Source: Xanthomonas hortorum pv. cynarae (lineage in GTDB: Bacteria; Pseudomonadota; Gammaproteobacteria; Xanthomonadales; Xanthomonadaceae). Taken from it: a stretch of DNA of 33,543 bases. Positions within the stretch are counted from its first letter, which is position 1, and every line of letters begins with the position of its first letter. The notes beneath the pieces were generated by a model. That model was not told the origin of the DNA. It ran no database searches and worked only from the letters and a program-made list of their open reading frames with translations. Shown one piece after another: positions 9,072 to 18,800 of the stretch. The stretch is from the NCBI RefSeq assembly GCF_002939985.1, contig NZ_MDFM01000043.1:1-33543 (forward strand). The letters are read 5' to 3'. Made by a program: the position numbers and the translations under genes.

Positions 9072-10061
9072 GTGAGCATCAGCATCAACGACGTGGCCCG
9101 GGTGGCCGGAGTGTCAAAATCCACCGTCTCGCGCGCGCTGGGCACCGGCCCGGTGAGCGAGGAGGTGCGGGCCAAGGTCGAGGCGGCGGTGCGCCAGACC
9201 GGCTACCGGCCCAACCTGATGGCGCGGCGCCTGCGCTCCCAGCAGTCCGGCATCCTGGGGGTGATCGTGGCCGACATCCGCAACCCGTACTTCACCGCGC
9301 TGATCCGCGCGGTGGAGGAGGTGGCCTACCGCGCCGGCATGCGCGTGACCCTGTGCAATACCGACGAAGACCCCGAGCGCGAGGCGCTGTACCTGCAATT
9401 GATGCAGGAAGAACGCATCACCGGGCTGATCTTCGCGCCGACCCGCAGCACGGTCGGGCGCATGCACGAACTCGCGCTGGATTACCCGACCGTGCTGGTG
9501 GACCGCGCCGGCCCCGGCAGCCGCTACGACAGCGTGGTGCTGGATAACGCCGCAGCGATGGGCGAACTGGTCGCGCATCTGCAGGCGCAGGGGTATCGAC
9601 GCATCGGCGGGTTGTTCGGCACCAGTACCACCGCGACCGAGCGCCGCAACGGCTATCTGGCCGCGATGGGCGCGCAAGGACTGACGCCGGCCTACCGCGA
9701 AGTGGCGCCCACCGCCGAAGCGGCGATTGCCGAAGTCGGCCAATGGTTGGCAAGTGCAGACAGGCCAGAAGCCATCGTCACCAGTAACAGCCTGCTGTTG
9801 ATGGGCGTGCTCAAGGCCGCCCGCACCGCCGGCCTGCGCATCCCCGACGACCTGGCCCTGGCCGGCTTCGACAACGAGCGCTGGACCGATCTGGTCGAGC
9901 CAGGCATCACCGTGGTCGAGCAGCCGGTCGAGGACATGGGCCGCGCGGCGATGTCGCTGCTGCTGGAACGGCTCAAATCGCCGCAGTTGCCGATTCGCCG
10001 CCTGGTGATGACCGGCCGTTGCGTGGTGCGTGGCTCCACCGGCGCACGTCCGCGCGCCTAG
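9072..10061 (+). CDS. fruR: LacI-family fructose operon regulator FruR
   Basis: This 329-residue regulator has an N-terminal LacI helix-turn-helix (SINDVARVAGVSKSTVSRAL) and hinge region (RPNLMARRLRSQQS), then a periplasmic-binding-protein-like effector domain (ILGVIVADIRNPYF ... LAGFDNERWTDL). It is divergent from fruBKA and flanked by GGGAACGTTCCC-type palindromes, so it is the expected repressor of that operon and of itself. The inducer is probably a fructose phosphate, by analogy with other FruR proteins. The GTG start is inferred because the only nearby ATG (9064) is out of frame. The start sits in a short tandem repeat in which GTCCCAGTGAG occurs twice, and there is no strong ribosome-binding site. 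Confidence 0.93.
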   Translation: MSISINDVARVAGVSKSTVSRALGTGPVSEEVRAKVEAAVRQTGYRPNLMARRLRSQQSGILGVIVADIRNPYFTALIRAVEEVAYRAGMRVTLCNTDEDPEREALYLQLMQEERITGLIFAPTRSTVGRMHELALDYPTVLVDRAGPGSRYDSVVLDNAAAMGELVAHLQAQGYRRIGGLFGTSTTATERRNGYLAAMGAQGLTPAYREVAPTAEAAIAEVGQWLASADRPEAIVTSNSLLLMGVLKAARTAGLRIPDDLALAGFDNERWTDLVEPGITVVEQPVEDMGRAAMSLLLERLKSPQLPIRRLVMTGRCVVRGSTGARPRA

Positions 10062-10069
10062 CCGCCCTC

Positions 10070-10135
10070 GTAGGAGCGCCCTGGGGCGCGATGGGCTCTA
10101 CCGATAGAGCCCATCGCGCCCAAGGGCGCTCCTAC
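10070..10135. repeat. REP-like hairpin, copy 1
   Basis: This 66-base, nearly perfect inverted repeat starts with GTAGGAGCGCC and ends with its complement GGCGCTCCTAC, with arms of about 31 bases around a tiny loop. It starts 9 bases after the fruR stop. A related element lies at 10241. The GTAG-headed form fits REP elements described in xanthomonads and pseudomonads. Confidence 0.75.
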
Positions 10136-10240
10136 AACGGCGTGGCGTTTGTCGCAGACCGCGCTGTGCGTGTTGGTCAACAGCCGGCACGTGGTGCGGG
10201 TCTTGCCTGGGCGCGCCATGACACCAATCCCTGCCACCCC

Positions 10241-10307
10241 GTAGGAGCGCACCCGGGCGCGACGGGCCTTACCGGTAAAGCCCCATCGCGCCCAGGTGCG
10301 CTCCTAC
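10241..10307. repeat. REP-like hairpin, copy 2
   Basis: This second inverted repeat starts with GTAGGAGCGC and ends with GCGCTCCTAC. It has the same layout as copy 1 and about 80% similarity by eye. The two copies are about 105 bases apart. The 105-base spacer between them shows no gene. Confidence 0.75.
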
Positions 10308-10337
10308 GGGGTATTGCGTTTCGTCGCTACAGCACAC

Positions 10338-10368
10338 AAAAAAAGCCCCGGCAGTGCCGGGGCTTTTT
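10338..10368. terminator. Bidirectional Rho-independent terminator
   Basis: GCCCCGGC-AGT-GCCGGGGC at 10345-10363 is a perfect 8-bp GC stem with a 3-base loop, flanked by seven A on the left and five T on the right. It works on paper in both directions, and it lies between convergent fruR (ending 10061) and acrB (ending 10390). Confidence 0.9.
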
Positions 10369-10389
10369 GGTTTACAGCGAACGCCTGAC

Positions 10390-13300
10390 TCAGCGATCCG
10401 GACGATGCGATCCAGCGTCGCCTTGTGCCGCGACGTATTCCTTGGATTGCTCGTCCAGCTTGTCGCCCAGCATGCGGCGCACCACCACGAAGAACAGCGG
10501 GATGAAGATCACGCCGAGCACGGTGGCGAACACCATGCCGCCGATCACGCCGGTACCGATGGAGTGACGCGAGTTGGCGCCGGCACCGGTGGAGATGGCC
10601 AGCGGCAGCACGCCCAGGATGAAGGCGAACGAGGTCATCAGAATCGGGCGGAAGCGCAGATGTGCCGCTTCCATCGTCGCATCGCGCAGGGTCTTGCCCG
10701 CCGCACGCTGCTCCACTGCGAACTCCACGATCAGGATCGCGTTCTTCGCCGCCAGACCGATCACCGTGATCATGCCGATCTTGAAGTACAGATCGTTGGG
10801 CAGGCCACGCAGCATCGAGAAGACGATCGCACCCAGCACACCGATCGGCACCACCATCAGCACCGCCACCGGAATCGACCAGCTTTCGTACAGTGCGGCC
10901 AGGCACAGGAACACCACCACCACCGACAACGCGAGCAACAGCGTGGCCGCGTTACCGGCAATGATTTCCTGGTACGACATGCCGCTCCAGTCGAAGCCGA
11001 AGCCCGGCGGCAGATCGTTGTTGACGATCTCCTCCATTGCCGTCATCGCCTGGCCGGAGCTGCCGCCCGGAGCTGGGTTGCCGACAATGTTCACCGCCGA
11101 ATAGCCGTTGTAGCGGTTCAGTGCCGGCGAGGCGTAGGTCCAATCGGCCTTGACCACATTGCTCAGCGGAATCATTCCCGGCTGCCCATCGGCACCGACG
11201 GCTGTCGCACTGGGGCTGAAGAAGCTGCGCAGCGACTCGGGGCCGGTACGGAACTGGTCGTCGGCACGGATGTTGACGCGCTTGATGCGGCCTTCGGAGA
11301 AGTAGTCGTTGATGTACACAGGCGCCAGCATCAGCTGGATCGAGCTGTAGATATCGCTGACTTCCAGGCCCATCGACTGCGCCTGCACACGGTCCACCGA
11401 CAGCTGCAGCTGCGGCGCGTCTTCCAGGCCGTTCGGGCGCACGCCCACCATGGTGTCCTGCTTTTCCGCCGCCTTGCCCAGCACGATATTGCGCGCCTGG
11501 GTCAAGGCTTGCTGGCCTGCGCCGGAGCGGTCCTGCAGCCACATGTCGAAGCCGCCGAACTGGCCAAGGCCCTGCACGGTGGGCAGGTTGACCACAAAGA
11601 TCTGCGCGCCCTTGATGCCGTAGAACATGCCGTTGAGCTGCTTGATCAGCTCCTCTGCGGTCACATCGCGCTCTTCCCACGGCTTGAGCCGGATGAAGCC
11701 CATGCCGACGTTTTCGCCCGAGCCCAGGAAGCTGAAGCCGGCGATCTGCAGCATGCCTTCCACGGCCGGCTGCTTCTCCAGTACCGCACGCATCTGCGCA
11801 AAGGTCTCGTTGGTGCGGATCTTGGTGGCGCCCGGCGGCAACTGCACGATGGCCAACGCAAAGCCCTGATCTTCTTCCGGCAGGAAGCTGCCCGGCATGC
11901 GCGTAAACAGGAAGCCGCACAACACCACCAGCACCACGAACACGATCATCCACGGTGGCGAGTGCTTGAGGGTATTGCCGACCACGCCCACATAGCGATG
12001 CGCCAGCTTGTCGTAGTACTTGTCGAAGGTGCGGTAGATCCAGTTCTTCTTGGTCGAATGGGTCGACTTGAGGAACGCGCCGCACAGCGCCGGGGTGAAA
12101 CTCAACGCCAGGAACGCGGAGAAACCCATCGACATGGCGATGGTCAGCGCGAACTGCTTGTAGATCGCGCCCGAGGCGCCGGGTTGCAGCGAGGAGGGAA
12201 TGAACACCGCCGCCAGCACCACGGTGATGGCCACCACCGCGCCGGTGATCTGGGTCATCGCCTTCTGCGTGGCCGCCTTGGGCTCCAGATGTTCCTCGCT
12301 CATGATGCGTTCGACGTTCTCGATCACCACGATCGCGTCATCCACCACGATGCCGATCGCCAGCACCATCGCAAACAGCGTCAGCTGGTTGATGGTGAAG
12401 CCGATCATGTACATGCCAAAGAACGTGCCCAGCAGCGCGACCGGAATCACCAGCGTGGGAATCACGGTGGCGCGGAAGTTCTGCAGGAACAGCAGCATCA
12501 CCAGGAACACCAGCACGATGGCTTCCACCAGCGTGTGGATCACTTCCTCGATGGAAATGCGCACGAAGGTGGTCGACTCGTAAGGCGCAAACCAGGTCAC
12601 GCCTTGCGGGAAGGTCGGTTGCAGTTCGTCGAGCTTGGCACCGACCGCCTCGGACACATTCAGTGCGTTGGCGCCCGGCAACAGCTGGATACCGAACGCA
12701 CCGGTGGGCTTGCCGTTGTACTGGGTGTCGAAGCCGTAGTTGCTCGGCCCCACGGTGACGCGTGCGACATCCTTCAAGCGCACCGTGGCACCGTTGTTGT
12801 CGGTACGCAGGATGATGTTTTCGAACTGGTCCGGCGAGCTGAAGCGGCCTTCCGCCGAGACGGTGGCGGTGAAGCTGATGCCTTCCGGGGTCGGGTCGGC
12901 GCCCACCGAACCGGCAGCGAACTGCACGTTCTGGTTACGCACCGCAGTCAGCACCTGGGTGGCCGACAGGTTGTAGCCCTGCAGCTTCTCCGGGTTCAAC
13001 CAGATGTTCATCGCGTACTCGGCGCCGAACTGGTTGGTGCTGCCCACGCCGGGCACGCGCGAGATCTGCTCGAGCACGCGTGAACCGACGATGTCGTTGA
13101 GCGCATCGCGGTCGATCGACGGGTTGTCCGAGCGCAACGCGGCCACCATCAGGAAGCCGGCGTTGGCCTTGGCCACCACCACACCCTGCTGAGTGACTTC
13201 CGAGGGCAGACGTGGCGTGGCCAGCGACACCTTGTTTTGCACCTGCACCTGCGCGATATCCGGGTCGGTGCCGGTTTCGAAGGTCAGGGTGATGGTGACG

Positions 13301-13560
13301 CGGCCGTTGGCGGCCGAGGACGAGTTGAAGTACAGCAGATGGTCGATACCGGTGAGCTGCTGCTCGATGACCTGGGTCACCGCTTTCTCGGAGGTATCGG
13401 CGCTGGCGCCGGGGAAGTTGGCGGTGACGGTGACCTGCGGCGGGGCGATCGTGGGGTACGACTCGATACCCAGATTCAGGATCGAGATCACGCCCGCAAG
13501 CGAGATCAGGATCGCCACCACCCAGGCAAAGATCGGGTGTTCAATAAAAAACTTAGGCAT
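10390..13560 (-). CDS. acrB: RND multidrug efflux transporter, AcrB/HAE1 type
   Basis: This 1056-residue inner-membrane proton/drug antiporter is highly similar along its length to AcrB/MexB. Features include the N-terminal FFIEHPIFAWVVAI helix, the porter-domain segment YPTIAPPQVTVTANFPGA, and the TM4 proton-relay pair D407-D408 in GIVVDDAIVVIENVER. The TM10 Lys occurs in GLAAKNAILIVEF near residue 940. The full family length is present. It starts 12 bases after the acrA-like gene, so the two are one operon, and the terminator at 10338-10368 follows it. It needs an outer-membrane channel of the TolC/OprM type, which is not encoded here. The substrates cannot be read from sequence. The symbol indicates family, not proven orthology. 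Confidence 0.95.
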   Translation of the reverse strand: MPKFFIEHPIFAWVVAILISLAGVISILNLGIESYPTIAPPQVTVTANFPGASADTSEKAVTQVIEQQLTGIDHLLYFNSSSAANGRVTITLTFETGTDPDIAQVQVQNKVSLATPRLPSEVTQQGVVVAKANAGFLMVAALRSDNPSIDRDALNDIVGSRVLEQISRVPGVGSTNQFGAEYAMNIWLNPEKLQGYNLSATQVLTAVRNQNVQFAAGSVGADPTPEGISFTATVSAEGRFSSPDQFENIILRTDNNGATVRLKDVARVTVGPSNYGFDTQYNGKPTGAFGIQLLPGANALNVSEAVGAKLDELQPTFPQGVTWFAPYESTTFVRISIEEVIHTLVEAIVLVFLVMLLFLQNFRATVIPTLVIPVALLGTFFGMYMIGFTINQLTLFAMVLAIGIVVDDAIVVIENVERIMSEEHLEPKAATQKAMTQITGAVVAITVVLAAVFIPSSLQPGASGAIYKQFALTIAMSMGFSAFLALSFTPALCGAFLKSTHSTKKNWIYRTFDKYYDKLAHRYVGVVGNTLKHSPPWMIVFVVLVVLCGFLFTRMPGSFLPEEDQGFALAIVQLPPGATKIRTNETFAQMRAVLEKQPAVEGMLQIAGFSFLGSGENVGMGFIRLKPWEERDVTAEELIKQLNGMFYGIKGAQIFVVNLPTVQGLGQFGGFDMWLQDRSGAGQQALTQARNIVLGKAAEKQDTMVGVRPNGLEDAPQLQLSVDRVQAQSMGLEVSDIYSSIQLMLAPVYINDYFSEGRIKRVNIRADDQFRTGPESLRSFFSPSATAVGADGQPGMIPLSNVVKADWTYASPALNRYNGYSAVNIVGNPAPGGSSGQAMTAMEEIVNNDLPPGFGFDWSGMSYQEIIAGNAATLLLALSVVVVFLCLAALYESWSIPVAVLMVVPIGVLGAIVFSMLRGLPNDLYFKIGMITVIGLAAKNAILIVEFAVEQRAAGKTLRDATMEAAHLRFRPILMTSFAFILGVLPLAISTGAGANSRHSIGTGVIGGMVFATVLGVIFIPLFFVVVRRMLGDKLDEQSKEYVAAQGDAGSHRPDR

Positions 13561-13572
13561 GTCCGGTTTCCG

Positions 13573-14871
13573 TCACTGCTGCTTGGACTGGGAGTCGGCC
13601 GGCTGCGCCGCCGCATCCGGCTTGGGCTGCTGCTGCGCCGCGGGTGCGGCTGCATCGGCCTTGTCGGCTGCCGGTGCGTCGCCGCCCTGCGCTGCGGCCG
13701 GAGCTGCACCTGGCGCACCTGGCTGGCCGCCCTGCGCCGGCTTGTTCGGATTCCACGCTACGCCCTTGGCCGGCTGGCCTTCCTTCGCCTTCTGCACGCC
13801 ATCGACGATGACCTGGTCGCCGGGGGCCACGCCGCCGGTGACGATCCACTGGCCCTTTTGCTGGCCATCGACGGTGAGGTTCTTGCGCGCCACCTTGCCG
13901 TCCTTGCCCAGCACCAGCACGAAGGCGCCCAGGGCGTCACGTTGCAAGCCCTGCTGCGGGACCAGATACGCGTTGTTGCGCTGGCCCAGGCTGGCCTTGA
14001 AGGTCACGAACGCACCCGGCAACAGTGCCTGCTCCGGGTTGGGCAGCGTCGCACGCAGCGACACCGCACCGGTGCTCGGGTCGACCGTGACCGCCGAGAC
14101 GTCCAAGGTACCCGGATGCGGATACTGCGTGCCGTTGCCCAGTTCCACATTGATGGTGGATTTGCCATCGCCGCTGAGCTGCACATTGCCGCTGCTCTGG
14201 GCCTGGCGCAGCGCGGCCAGTTCTTCGCTGCTCATCGCAAAGTTCACGTACAGCGGGTCGATCTGGTCGACCGTGGTCAGCAAGGTCGCTTCACCGGAGC
14301 CGACCAGCGCACCTTCGGTGACGCGCTGAATGCCGGCGCGGCCGGTGATCGGCGAGGTGACGCTGGCGAAGCTGAGCTGGATGCGGGCGGACTCGACCAG
14401 ACCGCGCGCCTGCTGCACGCTGGCGCCGGACGAGCGCTCGGTGGCCTCGGCGTTGTCGATATCGGCACGCGAGACGAATTGCTGCGGTGCCAGGCTGCGC
14501 GCGCGCTTGGCGGCGATCTGGGCGTTGGCATAGGTCGCCTCGGCGGCGGCCAGCTGGCCCTGGGCCTGCAGCAGCGTGGCGCGCAGCGGCATCGGGTCGA
14601 TTTCGAACAAGCGCTGGCCTTCCTTGACGTCGGTGCCTTCGGTGTACAGGCGCTTGAGCACCACACCGTCGACGCGCGCACGCACGTCGGCCGAGCGGTA
14701 CGCCGACAGGCGGCCCACCAGGTCGCGTTCCAGCGGCAGGGTCTGCGGCTGCATTTCCAGCACCGACACTTCCGGCGGCGGCGGCGCCTGTTGTTGTTCG
14801 GGCTTGCTGCAGGCAGCGAGCGCCACGGTGATGGCACAGGCCAGGCCGAGTGTGCGGAGCGGGGCAATCAT
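13573..14871 (-). CDS. acrA: RND efflux periplasmic adaptor lipoprotein, AcrA type
   Basis: This 432-residue membrane-fusion protein bridges the RND pump and an outer-membrane channel. The ATG at 14871 gives a lipoprotein signal peptide with lipobox LAAC and C21 as the lipidated residue. An upstream in-frame start at 14985 would bury this signal and overlap tetR, so it is rejected. After it come the first barrel/lipoyl part (DLVGRLSAYRSADVRARVDG), a helical hairpin (about 95-165), the second lipoyl half (VTSPITGRAGIQRV) and a beta-barrel domain. The last about 70 residues are a Pro/Ala/Gln-rich low-complexity tail, longer than in classical AcrA. It lies between tetR (14 bases) and acrB (12 bases) in one operon. 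Confidence 0.93.
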   Translation of the reverse strand: MIAPLRTLGLACAITVALAACSKPEQQQAPPPPEVSVLEMQPQTLPLERDLVGRLSAYRSADVRARVDGVVLKRLYTEGTDVKEGQRLFEIDPMPLRATLLQAQGQLAAAEATYANAQIAAKRARSLAPQQFVSRADIDNAEATERSSGASVQQARGLVESARIQLSFASVTSPITGRAGIQRVTEGALVGSGEATLLTTVDQIDPLYVNFAMSSEELAALRQAQSSGNVQLSGDGKSTINVELGNGTQYPHPGTLDVSAVTVDPSTGAVSLRATLPNPEQALLPGAFVTFKASLGQRNNAYLVPQQGLQRDALGAFVLVLGKDGKVARKNLTVDGQQKGQWIVTGGVAPGDQVIVDGVQKAKEGQPAKGVAWNPNKPAQGGQPGAPGAAPAAAQGGDAPAADKADAAAPAAQQQPKPDAAAQPADSQSKQQ

Positions 14872-14885
14872 CAGGAGGAACTCCG

Positions 14886-15545
14886 TTAGGGTCTTGAAGC
14901 GAGAAAGGAAAGCGGGGACAGCGAAGGCGTGGCAGCAGCCGTGGCGAACGCGCGCAGGAAGGTGTCGACAGCGAAGTGCGCCCACTGCTGCCTGGCGGGG
15001 AGGCCGGCGCGATGGGGAACCTGAAAGCGTTGCCGATCGAAATCCAGACCGACGATCATGCTCAACAGCAGTTCGGCCATGAAGTGCGGATCGTCATGGC
15101 GCAGCTGGCCGGCATCCATCGCCTGCTCGAAGCGATGCGCCAGGCGCTGCTGCATGCCGACCACTCCGTCATGGAAGATCTGCTGCGACTGATCGGGAAA
15201 CCGATGCGACTCGGCTTCCACCAACCGACAGGTCTGTACCACATCGGGGCGGTTCAGGCGATCCAGATGGGCCAGCGCGAAGGCCAGCAGATCCTCGCGC
15301 AACTCGCCAGAGGCGGTACCCAGCGGCACCATGGCCAGATGCACATGGTCCTGAAGGACATCGCGCAGCAGGTTTTCTTTACAACCGTAATAACTATAGA
15401 GCGTCTGCTTGGAGCAGCCGGCGCGCTCGGCCACCGCGTCCATGCTCAGCCGCATGCCGCGCTCGGCGAGCAGCGCATGCACAGCCGCATGGATGCGGCG
15501 ATCGCAGTCCGAGCGCCGGGCAGCACGGTGGGAACGGGGGGTCAT
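14886..15545 (-). CDS. TetR/AcrR-family regulator of the efflux operon
   Basis: This 219-residue regulator has an N-terminal TetR DNA-binding domain at about 15-65, with the helix-turn-helix MDAVAERAGCSKQTLYSYYGCKENLL, and an all-helical ligand-binding C-terminus (AefR/AcrR-like). It is the first gene of tetR-acrA-acrB, all on the minus strand and only 14 bases from acrA. This differs from the common divergent acrR layout. It presumably represses its own operon. Possible promoter elements lie in the 15546-15600 gap, including a minus-strand TATAGT and an A/T-rich TTTTTAAAAA stretch at 15574-15583, but no operator is certain. Confidence 0.9.
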   Translation of the reverse strand: MTPRSHRAARRSDCDRRIHAAVHALLAERGMRLSMDAVAERAGCSKQTLYSYYGCKENLLRDVLQDHVHLAMVPLGTASGELREDLLAFALAHLDRLNRPDVVQTCRLVEAESHRFPDQSQQIFHDGVVGMQQRLAHRFEQAMDAGQLRHDDPHFMAELLLSMIVGLDFDRQRFQVPHRAGLPARQQWAHFAVDTFLRAFATAAATPSLSPLSFLASRP

Positions 15546-15833
15546 GGCGGTAGACTATACCGTCCAGTTTAGTTTTTAAAAAGACTTGACGGTCGCAGTT
15601 TGGTCTGCGCAAGCCCTTGTGCGGCAAGCACCTGACCGGACTTTGCCGGATCTGGCGGTCCAGCCGCCACCTGCGCCAGTGGGCATCGCACCTCTGTGGG
15701 GAAACTACACAGCGGTAATGCTTTTGCAGCCTGCGCGCGCCGACTGACGGCTGAGGATTTGCGCTATGCAGCAAGGCGTCGTCATCGCGCATCGGTACAA
15801 TTCAGGTTTTCCACCGAGCATCCCAGCTCTCTC
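15546..15833. promoter_or_regulatory. Divergent promoter gap between tetR and NAD-GDH
   Basis: This 288-base gap drives tetR-acrAB to the left and gdh to the right. It holds an A/T-rich island at about 15560-15590 that stands out from the high-GC surroundings and is the likeliest place for the tetR promoter and a TetR operator. ACCGTC and GACGGT flank this island as an interrupted inverted repeat. An open frame through 15696-15833 upstream of the gdh ATG looks non-coding. No firm gdh promoter is seen. Confidence 0.45.
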
Positions 15834-18800
15834 ATGACAGCCAAGAAAGCCGCTTCGAAATCGTCCACGACGCCGACCAAGCCGGTCGCCGAACGTGCCG
15901 TCCCCGTGCTTGCCAGCGCACCGCAGGCGGTCGTTCTGGAGCCGGTGTTTGCCGCATTGCGCAAGCGCTACCCGGCGGCCCGCCAGGCCGAAGTGCAGCT
16001 GTTCGCAGCCGGCTTCTATCGCCGCATGGAAGAGGACGAGTTCCCCAACCATCCGCCCGAGCAATGGGCGGCGCTGGCGGCGGACATGCTGGAATTTGCA
16101 CGCACGCGCAAGGCCGGTACGGTCAACGTGCGGGTGTTCAACCCGACCTTGAAGAGCCACGGTTACGAGTCGCCGCACACGCTGTTGCAGATCGTCAACG
16201 ACGACATGCCGTTCCTGGTGGACTCGGTGAGCATGACGCTGTCTGACCTGGGCATCGGCGTGCACGTGCTCGGCCACCCGGTGCTGCGCATCGCGCGCGA
16301 CAAGGCCGGCAAGCTGACCGCGGTGGGCGAGGGCAAGAGCGAGTCGTTGATGGTGCTGGAGATCGACCGCCAGCCCGCCGAAGAAATGCCCAAGGTGGAA
16401 GCGGCGGTGCGCAAGGTGCTGGCCGAAGTGCGCGCCATCGTGCACGACTGGGCCGCGATGCGCGAAAAGATGGTGATGCTGGCCGACGACCTGGCCACCC
16501 GGCGCTTGCCGATGGACGACATCAGCCGCCACGAGGCGCAGGAATTCCTGCGCTGGGCCTCGGCCGACCACTTCACCTTCTTCGGCTATCGCGAATACCG
16601 CGTCGAGAAGCAGGACGGCCAGGACGTGCTGGCGCCGGTGGAAGAGACCGGGCTGGGCCTGATGCGCGGCCACGACACCTCGCCGGCGCGCCCGGTGACC
16701 ACGCTGGCAGCGCACGGCTTGAATACCTCGTCCAAGCTCAAGGACGCGCTGATCCTGACCAAGACCAATGCGCGCTCGCGCGTGCATCGGGTTGGCTACA
16801 TGGATTACATCGGCGTCCTGGAGTTCGATGCCAAGGGCCGCATCGTCGGCGAGCAGCGCTTTCTGGGCCTGTTCACCTCCAGCGCCTACAACCGCCGCCC
16901 GTGGGAAATTCCGTTGGTGCGTCAGCGCCACGAATACGTGATGAGCAAGTCCGGGCTGACCCCGAGCAGCCACAGCGGCAAGGCGCTGCGGCACATCCTC
17001 GAGACGCTGCCGCGCGAGGAGCTGTTTCAGTCCAACGAAGAAGAGTTGTATCGCACCGCGATCGGCATTCTCGGTCTGCAGGAGCGCGTGCGTAGCCGCA
17101 TGTTCCTGCGCCGCGACAAGTACAGCCGCTTTATCTCCGCGCTGGTGTATATCCCGCGCGAGCGCTTCAACACCGATGTGCGCCTGCGTATCGAAGCCTT
17201 GCTGAAAGATGCGCTGCATGGCGAGTACATCGACTCCAGCGTGGTGCTGGGCGAGTCGCCGCTGGCGCAGCTGCATCTGATCGTGCGGCCCAAGAGTGGC
17301 GAGGCGCTGGAATTCAACACCACCGAACTCGAATCGCGACTGGCGCATCTGCTGCGCAACTGGCGCGATGCCTTGCGCGAGGCGCTGGTTGCGCGGCATG
17401 GCGAAGCCAATGGTTTGCGCATGGCGGCCAACTTCGGTCGTGCGTTGCCGGCTGGCTATATCGAAGATTCCTCGATCGAATCGGCGGTGTCCGACGTCGA
17501 GCATCTGGCCACGCTGGACGGCCCGGACGACCTGCACCTGAGCCTGCAGGAAATCCGCCGCGACGACGGCATGCGTCTGGATGCCGGTGAAGGCCTGCGC
17601 CTGAAGCTGTATCGCCAGCTCGACGACATTCCGTTGTCCGATGCGATGCCGATGATGGAGAACATGGGCCTGCGGGTGATCTCCGAGCGGCCGTACCGGC
17701 TGCAGGTTGGCGAAACCCCGGTGTATATCCAGGATTTCGAGGTCGAATCGACCGCCGGCAAGATCAATGCGGCCCACGCCGATGCCGGCTTTGGCGAAGC
17801 CTTCGAACGCATCTGGAATGGCGATGCCGAAAACGACGGCTTCAATCGTCTGATTCTGGCCGCCGGCCTGCATTGGCGCCAGGTCGCGCTGCTGCGCGGC
17901 TATTGCAAGTATCTGCTGCAGACTGCGGTGCCGTTTTCGCAGGCTTATGTCGAGGCGACGTTCACCCGCTACCCGCTGCTGGCGCGCTTGTTGGTGGAAT
18001 TGTTCGAAGCGCGCTTCGACCCCTCCACCGGCAAGGAGACCAAGGCGCAGATCTTCGCCGGCCAGGAACGTCTGCGCGAGGAATTGTCGGTATTCGCAGC
18101 CGGCGACGAGGCCACGCTCAAGGCCTTGGAGCCGGTGTTGCAGGCACGTGGCAGCGACCGCGCCGCGCAGCAGGAGGCCACCCGCGCCACGCTGCTGAAG
18201 TTGATGGACCGCGTGTCCAGCCTGGACGAAGACCGCATTCTGCGCAGCTTCATCGACGTGATCGATGCCACGCTGCGCACCAACTATTACCAGACCGACA
18301 AGAGCGGCAAGCACGGCCACTGCATCAGCTTCAAGCTGGATTCGGCGATCGTGCCGGACCTGCCCAAGCCGCGTCCGTACCGCGAAATCTTCGTCTACAG
18401 CCCGCGTGTGGAAGGCGTGCATCTGCGCTTCGGCGCGGTGGCGCGTGGCGGCCTGCGTTGGTCGGACCGTCGCGAAGATTTCCGCACCGAGGTGCTGGGG
18501 CTGGTCAAGGCGCAGATGGTCAAGAACACGGTCATCGTGCCGGTCGGCGCCAAGGGCGGTTTCTACGTCAAGCGTTCGCCGGTGGGTGGCGACCGCGACG
18601 CAGTACAGGCCGAAGGCATCGCCTGCTACAAGCTGTTTATCCAGAGCCTGCTCGATATCACCGACAACATCGTCGGCGGCAAGATCGTGCCGCCGCCGCA
18701 GGTGGTGCGTCACGACCAGGACGACCCGTATCTGGTGGTCGCTGCCGACAAGGGCACTGCCACGTTCTCCGACATCGCCAACGGGTTGGCGCTGGATCAC

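Noticed and set aside
10354..13083. A 909-codon open frame antisense to the AcrB-like gene
   Set aside because: It is a shadow of the RND transporter, with His/Arg/Gln-rich composition and no domain, and it begins inside the bidirectional terminator.
14872..14985. Longer start for the AcrA-like protein
   Set aside because: It overlaps tetR and hides the clear lipoprotein signal peptide that begins at 14871.
15696..15833. Upstream extension of NAD-GDH by 46 codons
   Set aside because: The extension is Arg-rich with no family similarity, and the usual N-terminus begins at 15834.
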